From positions 1,612,001 to 1,676,000 of the forward strand of contig NZ_CP046072.1 of assembly GCF_017357825.1 (NCBI RefSeq): DNA of 64,000 nt, in the 5' to 3' direction. A program made the position numbers and the translations under genes. This document shows positions 34,734 through 44,716 of this stretch, one piece after another (positions within the stretch are counted from its first letter, which is position 1; each line of letters opens with the position of its first letter). This DNA is from Sulfurimonas aquatica (GTDB lineage Bacteria > Campylobacterota > Campylobacteria > Campylobacterales > Sulfurimonadaceae). The notes beneath the pieces are model-generated. The model searched no databases and was not told the DNA's origin. It was given only the letters and a program-made list of their open reading frames with translations.

Positions 34734-36467
34734 ATGAATCAATCAATACAAGAGTGTATTTTGTACTCTAAAGACCTCAGGTTACTCTATGTTGAGGATA
34801 ACAAAGATGCAAGGACCTTTACTCTTGAGTTACTCAATCGTTTTTTTACTGATATAGCTATTGCCATAGATGGAGAAGATGGGCTAAAGCAGTTTAAAGC
34901 TTCAGAATTTGATCTTGTAATTACTGATTTAAACATGCCAAATATGGATGGCATTGAGATGTCAAAAGAGATGAAACGCATAAACGAATCAATATCAATC
35001 ATCATCTTATCTGCACATAATGAAACAGACTTCTTTATTTCAAGTATACAGTTAGGGGTCGATGGGTTTTTACTCAAACCATTAGAGTTGTCTCAATTTG
35101 CACAAACTATGAGCAAGGTTGTAGAAAAGATTCACTTAAAAAAAGAGGTAAAGCTCTATCAGACTGAGCTAGAAGACTCAAATAAAAACCTTGAACAAAA
35201 AGTGCAAGAGAGAACTAATGAGTTAGAGTATAAAGTTTATCATGATGATTTAACAGGCTTGAAAAATCATACTGCTATGATGAAAAAAATAAATAACTTT
35301 ACCTTTGAAACACTTGTTTTAGTAGACATAGCTGGTTTTCAAAAGTTTAATGACCTCTATGGGCTCAGTGCTGGTAATACTATTTTAATAAAATTTGCAG
35401 ACTCTCTCAATGAGTTCAATGCTCAAAAAACATATACTCTATTTCGCGTATATAGTGATGTTTTTGCAATCTTATATGCATCTCAAGAGATAGAAAACGA
35501 TCATAGCGACATAGATATACAGAGACTCATCGACTCTTTTAAAAAGTTTAAAGTTTACATAGAGGAGATTGAGGCTGAAGTTGATATTGAGACCACTATT
35601 GGAATCGCTATAAATCAAGATAACCTTTTTGTAAAAGCTGACATGGCCCTAAAACATGCGAAAAAACTCAAAAAGCAAGCAATCATATACTCAGAAGAGA
35701 TTGACACATCTAAGCAACTACTAAAAGATATGCACTGGAAAAATGAGATTCAAAACGCAATATCAACTGATAATATCATTCCAGTATTTCAAGGCATTGT
35801 CGACATAGATGGTAATGTAATAAAATATGAAACATTAATGAGACTCACACAGTTTAGTAATAATGAAGAGAAGCTAATCTCTCCATATTTCTTTTTAGAA
35901 GCCTCTGTAAAAACTAGACAGTATGACAAACTAACGCGGATAATCGTTGAAAAAAGCTTTGAGTTTATGAGTGGAAAAGGTATTGATTTTTCCATTAACC
36001 TCTCATTTGAAGACCTATCAGATCCGCTTCGTGTTCAATTTTTACATGACCAAATAGCAAAATACGAGATTGGAAACAATCTAATAATGGAAGTTCTAGA
36101 GAGTGAGGTAGTTAGTGATTATAAGATGGTAGCAGATATATTAAACAGTTTTAGAGAGAGTGGCGTTAGAATTGCCATTGATGACTTTGGTTCAGGTTAC
36201 TCAAATTTTGAGCATATACTCAGACTAAATCCAGACTATCTAAAAATAGACGCATCCCTCATCAAAGAGGTGGTAACTGATGAAAAATCTTTTACTCTTG
36301 TAAAAGCAATCGCAGAGTTTTCAAAAGAACTTGGCATAAAAGTTATAGCGGAGTATGTAAGTTCTAAAGAGATATTTGACATACTCAAAGAGTTGTCGAT
36401 AGACGAATACCAAGGTTTTTACTTCTCAATGCCTTCAAAAGGATTGGAACTCATAAGAGATGTATAA
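34734..36467 (+). CDS. REC-GGDEF(degenerate)-EAL cyclic-di-GMP phosphodiesterase
   Basis: 577 residues. Receiver about 10-130 (VEDNKDARTF, VITDLNMPNMDG, LLKPLEL). The GGDEF-like part (about 165-320) keeps VDIAGFQKFND but has YSDVF where GGDEF should be, so it is unlikely to make cyclic-di-GMP. The EAL domain (about 330-577) keeps the catalytic set: YETLMRL for ExLxR, an asparagine in NLSFEDL, DDFGSGY, LKIDASLI, IAEYVSS and YQGFYFS. The likely job is phosphorylation-controlled breakdown of cyclic-di-GMP. It starts 10 bases after the kinase gene and overlaps the next gene by eight bases. Confidence 0.88.
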   Translation: MNQSIQECILYSKDLRLLYVEDNKDARTFTLELLNRFFTDIAIAIDGEDGLKQFKASEFDLVITDLNMPNMDGIEMSKEMKRINESISIIILSAHNETDFFISSIQLGVDGFLLKPLELSQFAQTMSKVVEKIHLKKEVKLYQTELEDSNKNLEQKVQERTNELEYKVYHDDLTGLKNHTAMMKKINNFTFETLVLVDIAGFQKFNDLYGLSAGNTILIKFADSLNEFNAQKTYTLFRVYSDVFAILYASQEIENDHSDIDIQRLIDSFKKFKVYIEEIEAEVDIETTIGIAINQDNLFVKADMALKHAKKLKKQAIIYSEEIDTSKQLLKDMHWKNEIQNAISTDNIIPVFQGIVDIDGNVIKYETLMRLTQFSNNEEKLISPYFFLEASVKTRQYDKLTRIIVEKSFEFMSGKGIDFSINLSFEDLSDPLRVQFLHDQIAKYEIGNNLIMEVLESEVVSDYKMVADILNSFRESGVRIAIDDFGSGYSNFEHILRLNPDYLKIDASLIKEVVTDEKSFTLVKAIAEFSKELGIKVIAEYVSSKEIFDILKELSIDEYQGFYFSMPSKGLELIRDV

Positions 36468-37671
36468 CATAGACGACATCAAGCATTTTAAAAAAATGTG
36501 TAGCGATATATCCATACTAATGCTAGATGATGAAGTCATTATAACTGATGCTTACAGCGATGTTGCAAGTCGTTTTTTCAACTCCATAGATATTTCTAAC
36601 AATCCTGCAGAAGTATTGAAAGCTTATACATCTACTAAATATGACATTATATATACAGATATCAATATGCCAGGGATAAATGGCGTTGAACTCATAAAAG
36701 AGATAAAAAAGATAAACCCAAAACAGAAATTTATAGTTATCTCTGCAAGTGATGAGTCGGATAAACTTCTTGATCTCTTAGCTCTAAATGTATCAGGCTT
36801 TATTGTCAAACCATTTAATCTACAAAAGTTTATAGACATAAGTATGGACCAGGTCTCCATTATATTACAAAGTCGTATAATGAAAAAAGAACTACTCACA
36901 GTTACTAAAGAGAAAGAAGAGCAGCAAAAAATGCTTATCCAGCAATCTAAACTAGCCCAAACAGGTGAGATGATTTCTATGATTTCTCATCAATGGCGTC
37001 AACCACTTTCATCGATAACTACGGTTATTGCAGGACTAAAAACCAGACTTCAGTTAGGTCTATATGAGCAAAAAGAGAATCCTCTAGAAGCGATGACAAA
37101 CGACTTCACAAAAGCTTTTGACAAAATAGAAACTTCGGCCAAATTTTTGTCTAAAACGATTAATGATTTTAGAAACTTTTATCGTCCCAATAAAGAGAAA
37201 AGTTTTTTTAATGTTTGTAGTGCGATAGAAAATGTATTTGAGATGATTCAAGTTACTAGCCATGACATCACAACTAATATAGAGTGTATAGATATTGATG
37301 GAGCGAGCATTACTAGCTATGAAGGAGAATTGAAGCAAGTCTTTATGAGTATCATTAATAATGCTATTGATGCATTAAAAGAAAAAAGTATTAAAAATAA
37401 AAAAATATCCATCTTTATAGTAGTTAAAGAGAATAATATTGATGTTTCTATTATTGATAATGCTGGTGGAATTCCCAATGAAATTATGGAAAATATATTT
37501 TTACCATACTTCTCAACAAAAAATGAAAAAAATGGAACGGGACTTGGCCTACACATGGCTAAGACCATAATTGAACAACACCTACAGGGCTCTTTAAGTG
37601 CAAGGAATTCTCAAGAGTTTCAAGGTGCCGAATTTTTAATAACTATACCAAAGAACTTAACTCAAGGATAG
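36460..37671 (+). CDS. REC-histidine kinase
   Basis: 403 residues: receiver (about 15-135; MLDDEVI, IIYTDINMPGING, IVKPFNL), a coiled coil, then a kinase core with QQSKLAQTGEMISMISHQWRQP (H177), a bent N-box IINNAIDAL and G-boxes IDNAGGI and GTGLGLHMA. It is soluble, with no other sensor, so input comes through its receiver. The kinase core is somewhat apart from the MIAHQWRQP set of its neighbours (MISHQWRQP, TRLQLGLYEQ insert). It overlaps the EAL gene and is three bases from the next receiver gene. Confidence 0.9.
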   Translation: MYNIDDIKHFKKMCSDISILMLDDEVIITDAYSDVASRFFNSIDISNNPAEVLKAYTSTKYDIIYTDINMPGINGVELIKEIKKINPKQKFIVISASDESDKLLDLLALNVSGFIVKPFNLQKFIDISMDQVSIILQSRIMKKELLTVTKEKEEQQKMLIQQSKLAQTGEMISMISHQWRQPLSSITTVIAGLKTRLQLGLYEQKENPLEAMTNDFTKAFDKIETSAKFLSKTINDFRNFYRPNKEKSFFNVCSAIENVFEMIQVTSHDITTNIECIDIDGASITSYEGELKQVFMSIINNAIDALKEKSIKNKKISIFIVVKENNIDVSIIDNAGGIPNEIMENIFLPYFSTKNEKNGTGLGLHMAKTIIEQHLQGSLSARNSQEFQGAEFLITIPKNLTQG

Positions 37672-37674
37672 ACT

Positions 37675-38742
37675 ATGCCAAATATCAAAGATTTACTAAA
37701 ATATACATCTCACTTATCAATACTCTATGTTGAAGATGACGACACTCTACGAGAAGAGACTGTTTTTTTGTTTGAGCCATTTTTCAAATCCATTGATACT
37801 GCAGTTGATGGAGTTGATGGGTTAAAAAAGTACAATGACAACTATTACGACCTTGTGCTCACTGACATTAATATGCCAAACATGAATGGTATAGATATGA
37901 TAAATAACATCAAAGAGATAAACCCTGAACAAAAAATCATGGCTATCTCCGCACACAACGAATCTGAGATACTTATTGAGCTTATTAAGGCTGGAACAAA
38001 TAGTTTTATCTTAAAACCAATCATTCAAAATGAGGTTATCAATGCTCTTTACCCAGTATGTAGAGATGCTTATACTCAGGTTTTAAACTTGGAGCTTATA
38101 GATGAGATTACAGATAAAAATAGTGAACTTGAAAAGCAGATCAAATTACTAAACTCTAGAAATAGTATCATTGATGTCAAACATAAACAGGTTGAAAGTC
38201 TTCTAAAAACAAGTACTCAACCAAAAGATATAGAAGTTAAACAAGAGAGTGCTTCACTCTCAGCATATTTTGCACAAGACGAATGTGAAGGTGAAGAGAA
38301 CGTACTCTTTTTACAAGATCATGTTCATGATATTCTAGAGTACTTTGAAGAGATAGAACAGATACTATCTACCATTGTGATGTTTTCCGACGAAACCGAT
38401 GTTTTAAAAATCAGTGAAAAACTATTTAAAATTTCTACTATTCTCTTACATTACTCTCCATACCTAAACTCACTCTCTACCGCTTTTAGTGAGTTGGCCA
38501 CTGCTATGCAAGAGCATAAAGATGACTTTTTAAATCTTTTAAGAACTGATGGCGATAGTCTTTTAGTCTTATTTGATGCAGTATATTTAGATATGGATAG
38601 ATATACAAAACGCTTTAGTGTAGAGAGCCTAGCTATGAGAAACTCACACCATATACATGAACCTACAGTCTTAAGTATAAAGCAGATAGTTTCACTCTTT
38701 GTCATAGATCATTTTGAAGATGGTGAAATAGAGTTTTTCTAG
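37675..38742 (+). CDS. Response regulator with unassigned helical C-terminal domain
   Basis: 355 residues. Receiver about 12-130 (VEDDDTLREE, VLTDINMPNMNG, ILKPIIQ), a coiled linker, then about 170 residues predicted mainly helical (HVHDILEYFEEIEQIL, LFKISTILLHYSPYLNSL, FDAVYLDMDRYTKRF). No HxxKG of an Hpt domain, no HD, EAL, GGDEF or DNA-binding pattern was found. The C-terminal part may be an unnamed output or protein-binding domain. It is tightly linked with the REC-kinase before it. Confidence 0.8.
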   Translation: MPNIKDLLKYTSHLSILYVEDDDTLREETVFLFEPFFKSIDTAVDGVDGLKKYNDNYYDLVLTDINMPNMNGIDMINNIKEINPEQKIMAISAHNESEILIELIKAGTNSFILKPIIQNEVINALYPVCRDAYTQVLNLELIDEITDKNSELEKQIKLLNSRNSIIDVKHKQVESLLKTSTQPKDIEVKQESASLSAYFAQDECEGEENVLFLQDHVHDILEYFEEIEQILSTIVMFSDETDVLKISEKLFKISTILLHYSPYLNSLSTAFSELATAMQEHKDDFLNLLRTDGDSLLVLFDAVYLDMDRYTKRFSVESLAMRNSHHIHEPTVLSIKQIVSLFVIDHFEDGEIEFF

Positions 38743-38765
38743 TTTATTTTAAAATAGGACCATAA

Positions 38766-40541
38766 ATGTTTTCATTAAATAAAATTCGCCTTTTAATAGC
38801 TCTATTTTTTGCTACTGCATATTTTCTTATCTACTTTGCTACTAGTTACAAAGAAAAAGAAGAGATTAACCTTATACTTGAGCAGCAGGTAAAAGACCTT
38901 AAAAACAGTTACTACATGACCCAACGTGTTTTTGGGGACTTAAGTGACTGTTTATATAGCATAGTATTAAACGAAGAAGAGATTACTGAACTTTTATATA
39001 AGGCAAAACACTCCAAGACAGAAGATGAACGTGCTAAAGTACGTAAAGCCTTATACAATAAAATGCAACCCTACTTCAAACATTTTTCTAATTCTGGTTT
39101 AAAAATCATGGTCTTCTCTTTTGAAGACAATATAGCATTTTTGAGGGTACATAAACCAGAAAAATATGATGATAGTCTTTCGCCTGTGCGTTATAGCTTT
39201 GAATATGCCAACAAAAACAAAAAACAAGTTCGTGGGTTTGAGCAGGGAAAAATTTCTCATGCTTTTAGAAATCTGTTTCCAATCTACCGTGGCGATGAGT
39301 ACTTAGGGAGTGTAGATTTTGGTTTTTCATCTGAAATAATGCAAGAGAATATGACATCAGTTCATAAAATAGACACTCACTTCATTTTAAATAAGGCACT
39401 TTTCGAAGCCAATGTCTGGAAAGACAAAAACCAAGTCAACTATATCCAAAGCATTGAACATAAAGATTTTCTTTTTGCTCTAACACCATCTCAAAAAAAC
39501 AGTAAATTTAAAAAAGAGAAGATAGAACTTAACAAATACCTAAAAGATCAAATAGCTAAAAATATAGACCATCAAGGTCCATTTTCACTCTATCACGATT
39601 TTAATGATAAGGTTATGATTATCTCCTTTATACCGATTAAAAATATAAAAGAGAAAAAAACAGTGGCCTATATGGTCTCATACACTACTGATGCATATCT
39701 AAAAAACCTAATTGATGGAAACTATTATATAAAAATTATATTTTTTGTTGCTCTTTTTATAGTCTCATATTTAATTTTACATATATCTTTAGAACGTTTC
39801 AACTTGCAAGTACGTGTCAATAAAGAGGTTGAGAAAAATAAAAAACAGCAAGACAAACTACTTATAAAGTCTCGTATGGCCCAACTTGGAGAGATGATAA
39901 GTATGATAGCACATCAATGGAGGCAACCCTTATCATCTATTTCTGCAATCTCATCTACACTAAGTCTCGATTCTATGATGGATAACTATAAAAAAGATTT
40001 TTTTATTAAAAGATTAGATGATATTAGTGAGCTTGCTCAACATCTCTCTTCTACAATAGATGACTTTAGAAACTTTTATGAACCAGATAAAAAATCTGTT
40101 GATGTCTCTTTAAATAGTGTGATTGAAAAGGCTCTAAACATTATAAAAGATTCATTAGCTGCTGATAAAATAGAAATAATAAGAGTGACTGATGGTGATA
40201 TAACAATAAGAGTTTATGAAAATGAACTTATACAAGTAGTCTTAAATATTTTAAAAAATGCACAGGACAACTTTAGAGAAAAAGGTACTACTAATCCTAA
40301 AATAACAATAACTATAAAAGGTAATACTATAGATATTTGCGATAACGGTGGAGGCATCCCTGAAGATATTATCCCAAATATATTTGATCCCTACTTTTCA
40401 ACAAAATCTGAACTCAATGGTACCGGTTTAGGTCTTTATATGTCAAAAATAATTGTTGAGGAACATCATGAAGGTAATCTCTTTGTAAAAAATCAAGATA
40501 CTGGTGTATGCTTTATAATTAAACTAAATCTAGTAAATTAA
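38766..40541 (+). CDS. Membrane histidine kinase with periplasmic dCache-like sensor
   Basis: 591 residues: membrane segment about 8-25, a periplasmic region of about 300 residues with the dCache_3-like pattern FLRVHKPEKYDDSLSPVR, VRGFEQGKISHAFRNLFPIYRGDEYLGSVDFGF, second membrane segment about 322-342, a short coiled coil and the kinase core SRMAQLGEMISMIAHQWRQP (H383), ILNILKNAQDNF, CDNGGGI, GTGLGLYMS. The family often senses small carboxylates or amino acids, but the ligand is unknown. Last kinase of the first block of the island. Confidence 0.88.
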   Translation: MFSLNKIRLLIALFFATAYFLIYFATSYKEKEEINLILEQQVKDLKNSYYMTQRVFGDLSDCLYSIVLNEEEITELLYKAKHSKTEDERAKVRKALYNKMQPYFKHFSNSGLKIMVFSFEDNIAFLRVHKPEKYDDSLSPVRYSFEYANKNKKQVRGFEQGKISHAFRNLFPIYRGDEYLGSVDFGFSSEIMQENMTSVHKIDTHFILNKALFEANVWKDKNQVNYIQSIEHKDFLFALTPSQKNSKFKKEKIELNKYLKDQIAKNIDHQGPFSLYHDFNDKVMIISFIPIKNIKEKKTVAYMVSYTTDAYLKNLIDGNYYIKIIFFVALFIVSYLILHISLERFNLQVRVNKEVEKNKKQQDKLLIKSRMAQLGEMISMIAHQWRQPLSSISAISSTLSLDSMMDNYKKDFFIKRLDDISELAQHLSSTIDDFRNFYEPDKKSVDVSLNSVIEKALNIIKDSLAADKIEIIRVTDGDITIRVYENELIQVVLNILKNAQDNFREKGTTNPKITITIKGNTIDICDNGGGIPEDIIPNIFDPYFSTKSELNGTGLGLYMSKIIVEEHHEGNLFVKNQDTGVCFIIKLNLVN

Positions 40542-40628
40542 TTTTAAAACAATTATTTATTAAAGAAAAATATGTTAGAGTCCTTGCATATATGCTAAAT
40601 AATTATATTCTGCAAAGGAATCTCAGTT

Positions 40629-42605
40629 ATGATAAATAGACTCTCCTTATCAATAATAACTACTATGCTACTTTCAATAGGAGCTGGTGCTACCGACATA
40701 GATGAGTTGTTAGACTTAGATCTTGAAGAGTTGTCAAATATAGAAATAACTACAGTATTTGGTCCATCTAAGACCACGCAAAAGATAACTGATGCTCCAG
40801 CAAATATAACTGTAATTACAAGCCAAGAGATTAAAACTCGCAATTATCGCTCATTAGCTGAAGCACTCTCTACTCAGAGTGGTTTTTATACCTCCTATGA
40901 TAGGGACTATACATACCTTGGCGTTAGAGGATTTAGCTCGCCAGGAGACTACAATAGTAAGATACTTACGCTCATTGATGGTCAACGTGTAAATGAAAAT
41001 ATCTATTCATCTTCAATGGTTGGTCCTGTAACGCATATTGATATGGACTTGATTGACTATATAGAAGTTATTCGTGGACCTGGTTCAGCCATTTATGGTT
41101 CTAGTGCTCTTTTTGCAGTTATAAATATAGTAACTAAAAGTGCTCAAAAGTTTCAAAATGGTGAAGCTTCTCTCATGGTTGGTAACTATGGTACTGATCA
41201 AGAGAGAGTGACTCTCTCGCATCTATTTGATAGTGGCAATGGCCTTTTACTCTCTGCTACTCGTTTTCATTCAGATGGTGATAACGACCTTTACTTCAAA
41301 GAGTTTGATGACCCTACTACAAACGGTGGACATGCAAAAAATATTGATAGTACTGATGGATATACACTCTTTTTAAAGTCAAATATTAGTGATTTTAAAA
41401 TTGAAGCTCTTATGTACTCCCGTGAAAAAACTGTTCCAACTGCAGCATGGGAATCAATCTTCAATGAAGCCATAATAAGTAAAGATAGACATGGCTATGT
41501 AAACTTAGCATATAAGCACTCTTTCTCAGATGAATTGAAAATTAGCACATCCTTAGCTTATAACTATTATGACTTTATAGGAGATTACATCTATGAAGAT
41601 GGTGGTCTAACACTTTCAAGAGATGAAGCGCGAGCACAATGGATAGATGGTAATGTTGATGTAAACTATAAACAGAGTGATAGTTTAGATTGGCTACTCG
41701 GTCTCTATCTTATGGAATCTTTAGAAGAAAAACAAGTCTATCTCTATGATAATGTAACAGATATAGATACAGATAACCCTATTAATTATTATGCATTTTA
41801 TCTACAAAACATTTATAAACCAACCGAAGATCTATCTTTTACTCTTGGTCTTAGATATGACAACTATGAAACAATAGGTTCTCAGATCTCTCCAAAAGCA
41901 TCTCTTATATACTCATTTTCACCAGTTTCTTCACTCAAACTAATTTATGGAGAAGCCTTTAGAGCACCAAACTCTTATGAGCTCTACTACAACGATGGTG
42001 ATTTTACAAGTAAGGCAAACCCAAATTTAAAAGAAGAAAATATAAAAAATTATGAAATAGTTCTTGAGCACTACTTCTCCACAAATCACTCATTTATAGT
42101 AAATGGTTTTTATTATGAAATGCAAAATTTAATCCAACAAACTACTGACGCTTCTGGTATTTTATTTTTTGATAACCTTGATAAGACAGAGTCTAAGGGT
42201 TTAGAGTTAAGTCATAAGTTTATGTTTACAAATGGCATAAAGAGTTCACTTAACTATACATACCAAGAGACTACAAATAAAGAAACAGGTGTTGTCCTAG
42301 TAAACTCTCCAAAAGATCTTGCAAATGCAGTTGTAACGATTCCGTTTCTAAGTAACTACTCTACATTTTTTGCACTCCAATATGTCGGTGAAAAGAAAAA
42401 TCCAAATGGTGATATACTTGATGATTACACTCTTATGAACTTGGGTTTAAATGCATATGATGTAGTAAAAGGACTAGACTTCTCAGGAACTCTCTATAAC
42501 CTTTTTGATACAAGCTACTCAAGTAGTGGTGGAGAAGAACATGCCCAAAAAGAGATTATTCAAGATGGCATCACTTTTCGAGTAAAAGCAACATATAAAT
42601 TTTAG
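40629..42605 (+). CDS. TonB-dependent outer-membrane receptor
   Basis: 658 residues: signal peptide about 1-21, an acidic N-terminal stretch (DIDELLDLDLEELSNIEI), plug domain (about 55-170; TDAPANITVITSQEI, LGVRGFSSPGD, YIEVIRGPGSAIYGSSALFAVINIVTK) and a 22-strand-type barrel ending in an aromatic residue (KATYKF). Located directly before a YfiR-family gene and a CHASE8 kinase. In such clusters the receptor can act as a signal receiver or importer of a signal rather than a siderophore. The substrate is not evident. Confidence 0.88.
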   Translation: MINRLSLSIITTMLLSIGAGATDIDELLDLDLEELSNIEITTVFGPSKTTQKITDAPANITVITSQEIKTRNYRSLAEALSTQSGFYTSYDRDYTYLGVRGFSSPGDYNSKILTLIDGQRVNENIYSSSMVGPVTHIDMDLIDYIEVIRGPGSAIYGSSALFAVINIVTKSAQKFQNGEASLMVGNYGTDQERVTLSHLFDSGNGLLLSATRFHSDGDNDLYFKEFDDPTTNGGHAKNIDSTDGYTLFLKSNISDFKIEALMYSREKTVPTAAWESIFNEAIISKDRHGYVNLAYKHSFSDELKISTSLAYNYYDFIGDYIYEDGGLTLSRDEARAQWIDGNVDVNYKQSDSLDWLLGLYLMESLEEKQVYLYDNVTDIDTDNPINYYAFYLQNIYKPTEDLSFTLGLRYDNYETIGSQISPKASLIYSFSPVSSLKLIYGEAFRAPNSYELYYNDGDFTSKANPNLKEENIKNYEIVLEHYFSTNHSFIVNGFYYEMQNLIQQTTDASGILFFDNLDKTESKGLELSHKFMFTNGIKSSLNYTYQETTNKETGVVLVNSPKDLANAVVTIPFLSNYSTFFALQYVGEKKNPNGDILDDYTLMNLGLNAYDVVKGLDFSGTLYNLFDTSYSSSGGEEHAQKEIIQDGITFRVKATYKF

Positions 42606-42619
42606 GTATAAACAACAAA

Positions 42620-43153
42620 ATGATAACAAAAATATTTTTACTTTTTATCACTAGCAGCTTATTTTTAACACCATTAAGTATGGCTGATGGAGCAAATGTA
42701 AAAGATATTAAAGTTGCCTATATTTATAATTTTATTAGATATATTAACTGGCCAGATTCACATTATCATGATGATTTATTTCATATATGTGTACATGAAA
42801 AATCAGACTTAATAACAAACCTTGAAGTCCTTGAAAAAAAGTCTGTAAAAAGTAAACCAATTAAACTGATCTTAATTTCAAATAAAACAGAGAAACTCGC
42901 TAGATGTGAAGTCCTAGTTTTACCAAAACTCAATCAGCAAGAGTTAAAAATGTACACAGACTATGCAGCCCCATCAAATATACTTACCATTTCAGATACA
43001 CAAGGGTATGCAAAATTAAATGTTATGATAAACTTAATTGTTTTAAATAATAAAATTAAATTTGAGGTTAACCTTCATGAGGTTGATACAACACAACTTA
43101 CTATTAGCTCAAGTCTTTTAAAACTTGCTAAAATAGTTAAAAACGAAGAGTAA
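42620..43153 (+). CDS. YfiR-family (DUF4154) periplasmic protein
   Basis: 177 residues, signal peptide about 1-22, then the YfiR pattern VKVAYIYNFIRYINWP (seen as IKVAYIYNFIRYINWP), FHICVHE, LPKLNQQEL, ILTISDTQGYAK, INLIVLNNKIKFEVNL. In Pseudomonas YfiR is a periplasmic inhibitor of the CHASE8 cyclase YfiN, released by redox or envelope signals. Here two cysteines are left (FHIC and ARCEV). The next gene has a CHASE8-like sensor, so this protein probably controls that kinase. That inference rests on family and adjacency. Confidence 0.88.
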   Translation: MITKIFLLFITSSLFLTPLSMADGANVKDIKVAYIYNFIRYINWPDSHYHDDLFHICVHEKSDLITNLEVLEKKSVKSKPIKLILISNKTEKLARCEVLVLPKLNQQELKMYTDYAAPSNILTISDTQGYAKLNVMINLIVLNNKIKFEVNLHEVDTTQLTISSSLLKLAKIVKNEE

Positions 43154-43162
43154 AGTAATGAT

Positions 43163-44716
43163 ATGTTAGATAATCTATTTCACTATTACAGTAACCTCTC
43201 TATAGCAAAAAAGTTAAGATTTACTGGAATTATCACAGCTTTTTTTGCTGGTTCTTTTTCTATTGTTCTAATCTTTTTTTATCAGTATAGCAATCAAAAA
43301 GAGTTCTTAAAAATAGAGACTGAGGTCCTAGGTAAAATTGTAGCTCAAAATATTTCATCGGCAGTTCTATTTAATGACCAGGAGTTCATGTCAACTTCCT
43401 TAAAATCTTTGATATATCAAAAGAGAGTGAAACATGCTTATGTCACTGATAGTAAATTTAATACTATGACTTCTTACCACCATTCTAAAGAAGCCGTAAA
43501 AGAAGAACTGCTTCAACGTCTTAGTAAATCTAACAACTCTTTATGGGACTCTCAAAATCTATATATAAAAATACCTATCAGTGTTGATGAAAATATAATT
43601 GGCTTTTTGATTCTTGTCTCTTCTTTAAATGAGTTTATAGAGTCTATGATTCAAGAGATGCTTGTAATTATTTTCATTGTAATTCTTGCTATGATAGTAT
43701 CTTTTAAGTTAAGAGTGAGACTGATTGACTCAATACTAATACCTATAGCAAGGTTAAATGAAAGTACCCATAAAATAATTCAAACAAAAAACTTAACAAC
43801 TAATGTTGAAATCTATAATAACGATGAGATTGGAGAGCTAGCAACTAACTTTAACCATATGATTAACACTATACAAATCTCCAACGAAAAGCTAATTGCT
43901 AATAATGAAGAGTTAGAATCTAGAGTTAATGAGAGGACATCTGAACTACAAGAGTTAAACCTAGAACTAGACCAAAGAGTAAAAAATGAACTACATAAAC
44001 GCCTAGAACAAGAGCAGATACTCATTCAGCAGTCTCGCTTTGCTGCAATGGGTGAGATGATTGGAAATATTGCTCATCAATGGAGACAGCCTCTGAATGC
44101 TCTAGGACTACTTCTACAAAACTTAGAAAACGCATATGAGATGGAGATGCTTGATAAAGAGTATATAGACCGTACTATTGAAAAGGGAAATCGCCTTACA
44201 GGGACTATGTCTCAAACTATTGACGACTTTAGAAACTTTTTTAAACCAAACAAGGACTCTGTGACATTTACTATCTCTTCAAGTTTAAAAAGTACTTTAG
44301 AGATGCTTCGTTCAAGTTTTGACAATAGTATAATTAGTGTTCATCAAGATATTGATGAGTCTGTAAATATCATGGGTGTTCCAAGTGAGTTTTCACAAGT
44401 TATTCTAAATATTTTAAATAATGCCAAAGATGCTTTAGTCGAAAATAGGCTTGATGATAGGCAACTATATATAAGAGTATTTGATGATGAAAATAGTGCC
44501 TATCTAGAGATTGAGGATAATGCTGGTGGCATACCATCAGAGTTACTTGAGAAAATATTTGACCCTTACTTTACAACAAAAGATGAAGGTAAGGGAACGG
44601 GAATCGGCTTATATATGTCTAAGACAATTATAGAAAACAATATGCATGGTACACTAAAAGTTAAGAATAATAAAAATGGTGCTATTTTTAGCATACAGAT
44701 AAAAAAGAGTATTTAA
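43163..44716 (+). CDS. CHASE8-HAMP histidine kinase
   Basis: 517 residues: membrane segment about 17-40, CHASE8-like periplasmic domain (LGKIVAQNISSAVLFNDQEF, then LIYQKRVKHAYV), second segment about 165-185, HAMP (about 190-245), long coiled coil, and a kinase core QQSRFAAMGEMIGNIAHQWRQP (H305), ILNILNNAKDAL, EDNAGGI, GTGIGLYMS. YfiN has the same CHASE8-HAMP front with a GGDEF output; here the output is a kinase. The ribosome site is weak. The last base of the stop is shared with the next ATG, tying it to the REC-HD-GYP protein. Confidence 0.88.
   Translation: MLDNLFHYYSNLSIAKKLRFTGIITAFFAGSFSIVLIFFYQYSNQKEFLKIETEVLGKIVAQNISSAVLFNDQEFMSTSLKSLIYQKRVKHAYVTDSKFNTMTSYHHSKEAVKEELLQRLSKSNNSLWDSQNLYIKIPISVDENIIGFLILVSSLNEFIESMIQEMLVIIFIVILAMIVSFKLRVRLIDSILIPIARLNESTHKIIQTKNLTTNVEIYNNDEIGELATNFNHMINTIQISNEKLIANNEELESRVNERTSELQELNLELDQRVKNELHKRLEQEQILIQQSRFAAMGEMIGNIAHQWRQPLNALGLLLQNLENAYEMEMLDKEYIDRTIEKGNRLTGTMSQTIDDFRNFFKPNKDSVTFTISSSLKSTLEMLRSSFDNSIISVHQDIDESVNIMGVPSEFSQVILNILNNAKDALVENRLDDRQLYIRVFDDENSAYLEIEDNAGGIPSELLEKIFDPYFTTKDEGKGTGIGLYMSKTIIENNMHGTLKVKNNKNGAIFSIQIKKSI

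Noticed and set aside
40586-40595. GCATATATGC palindrome before the TonB receptor gene, considered as an operator
   Set aside because: A ten-base AT-rich palindrome is expected by chance in this sequence and no second copy was seen.
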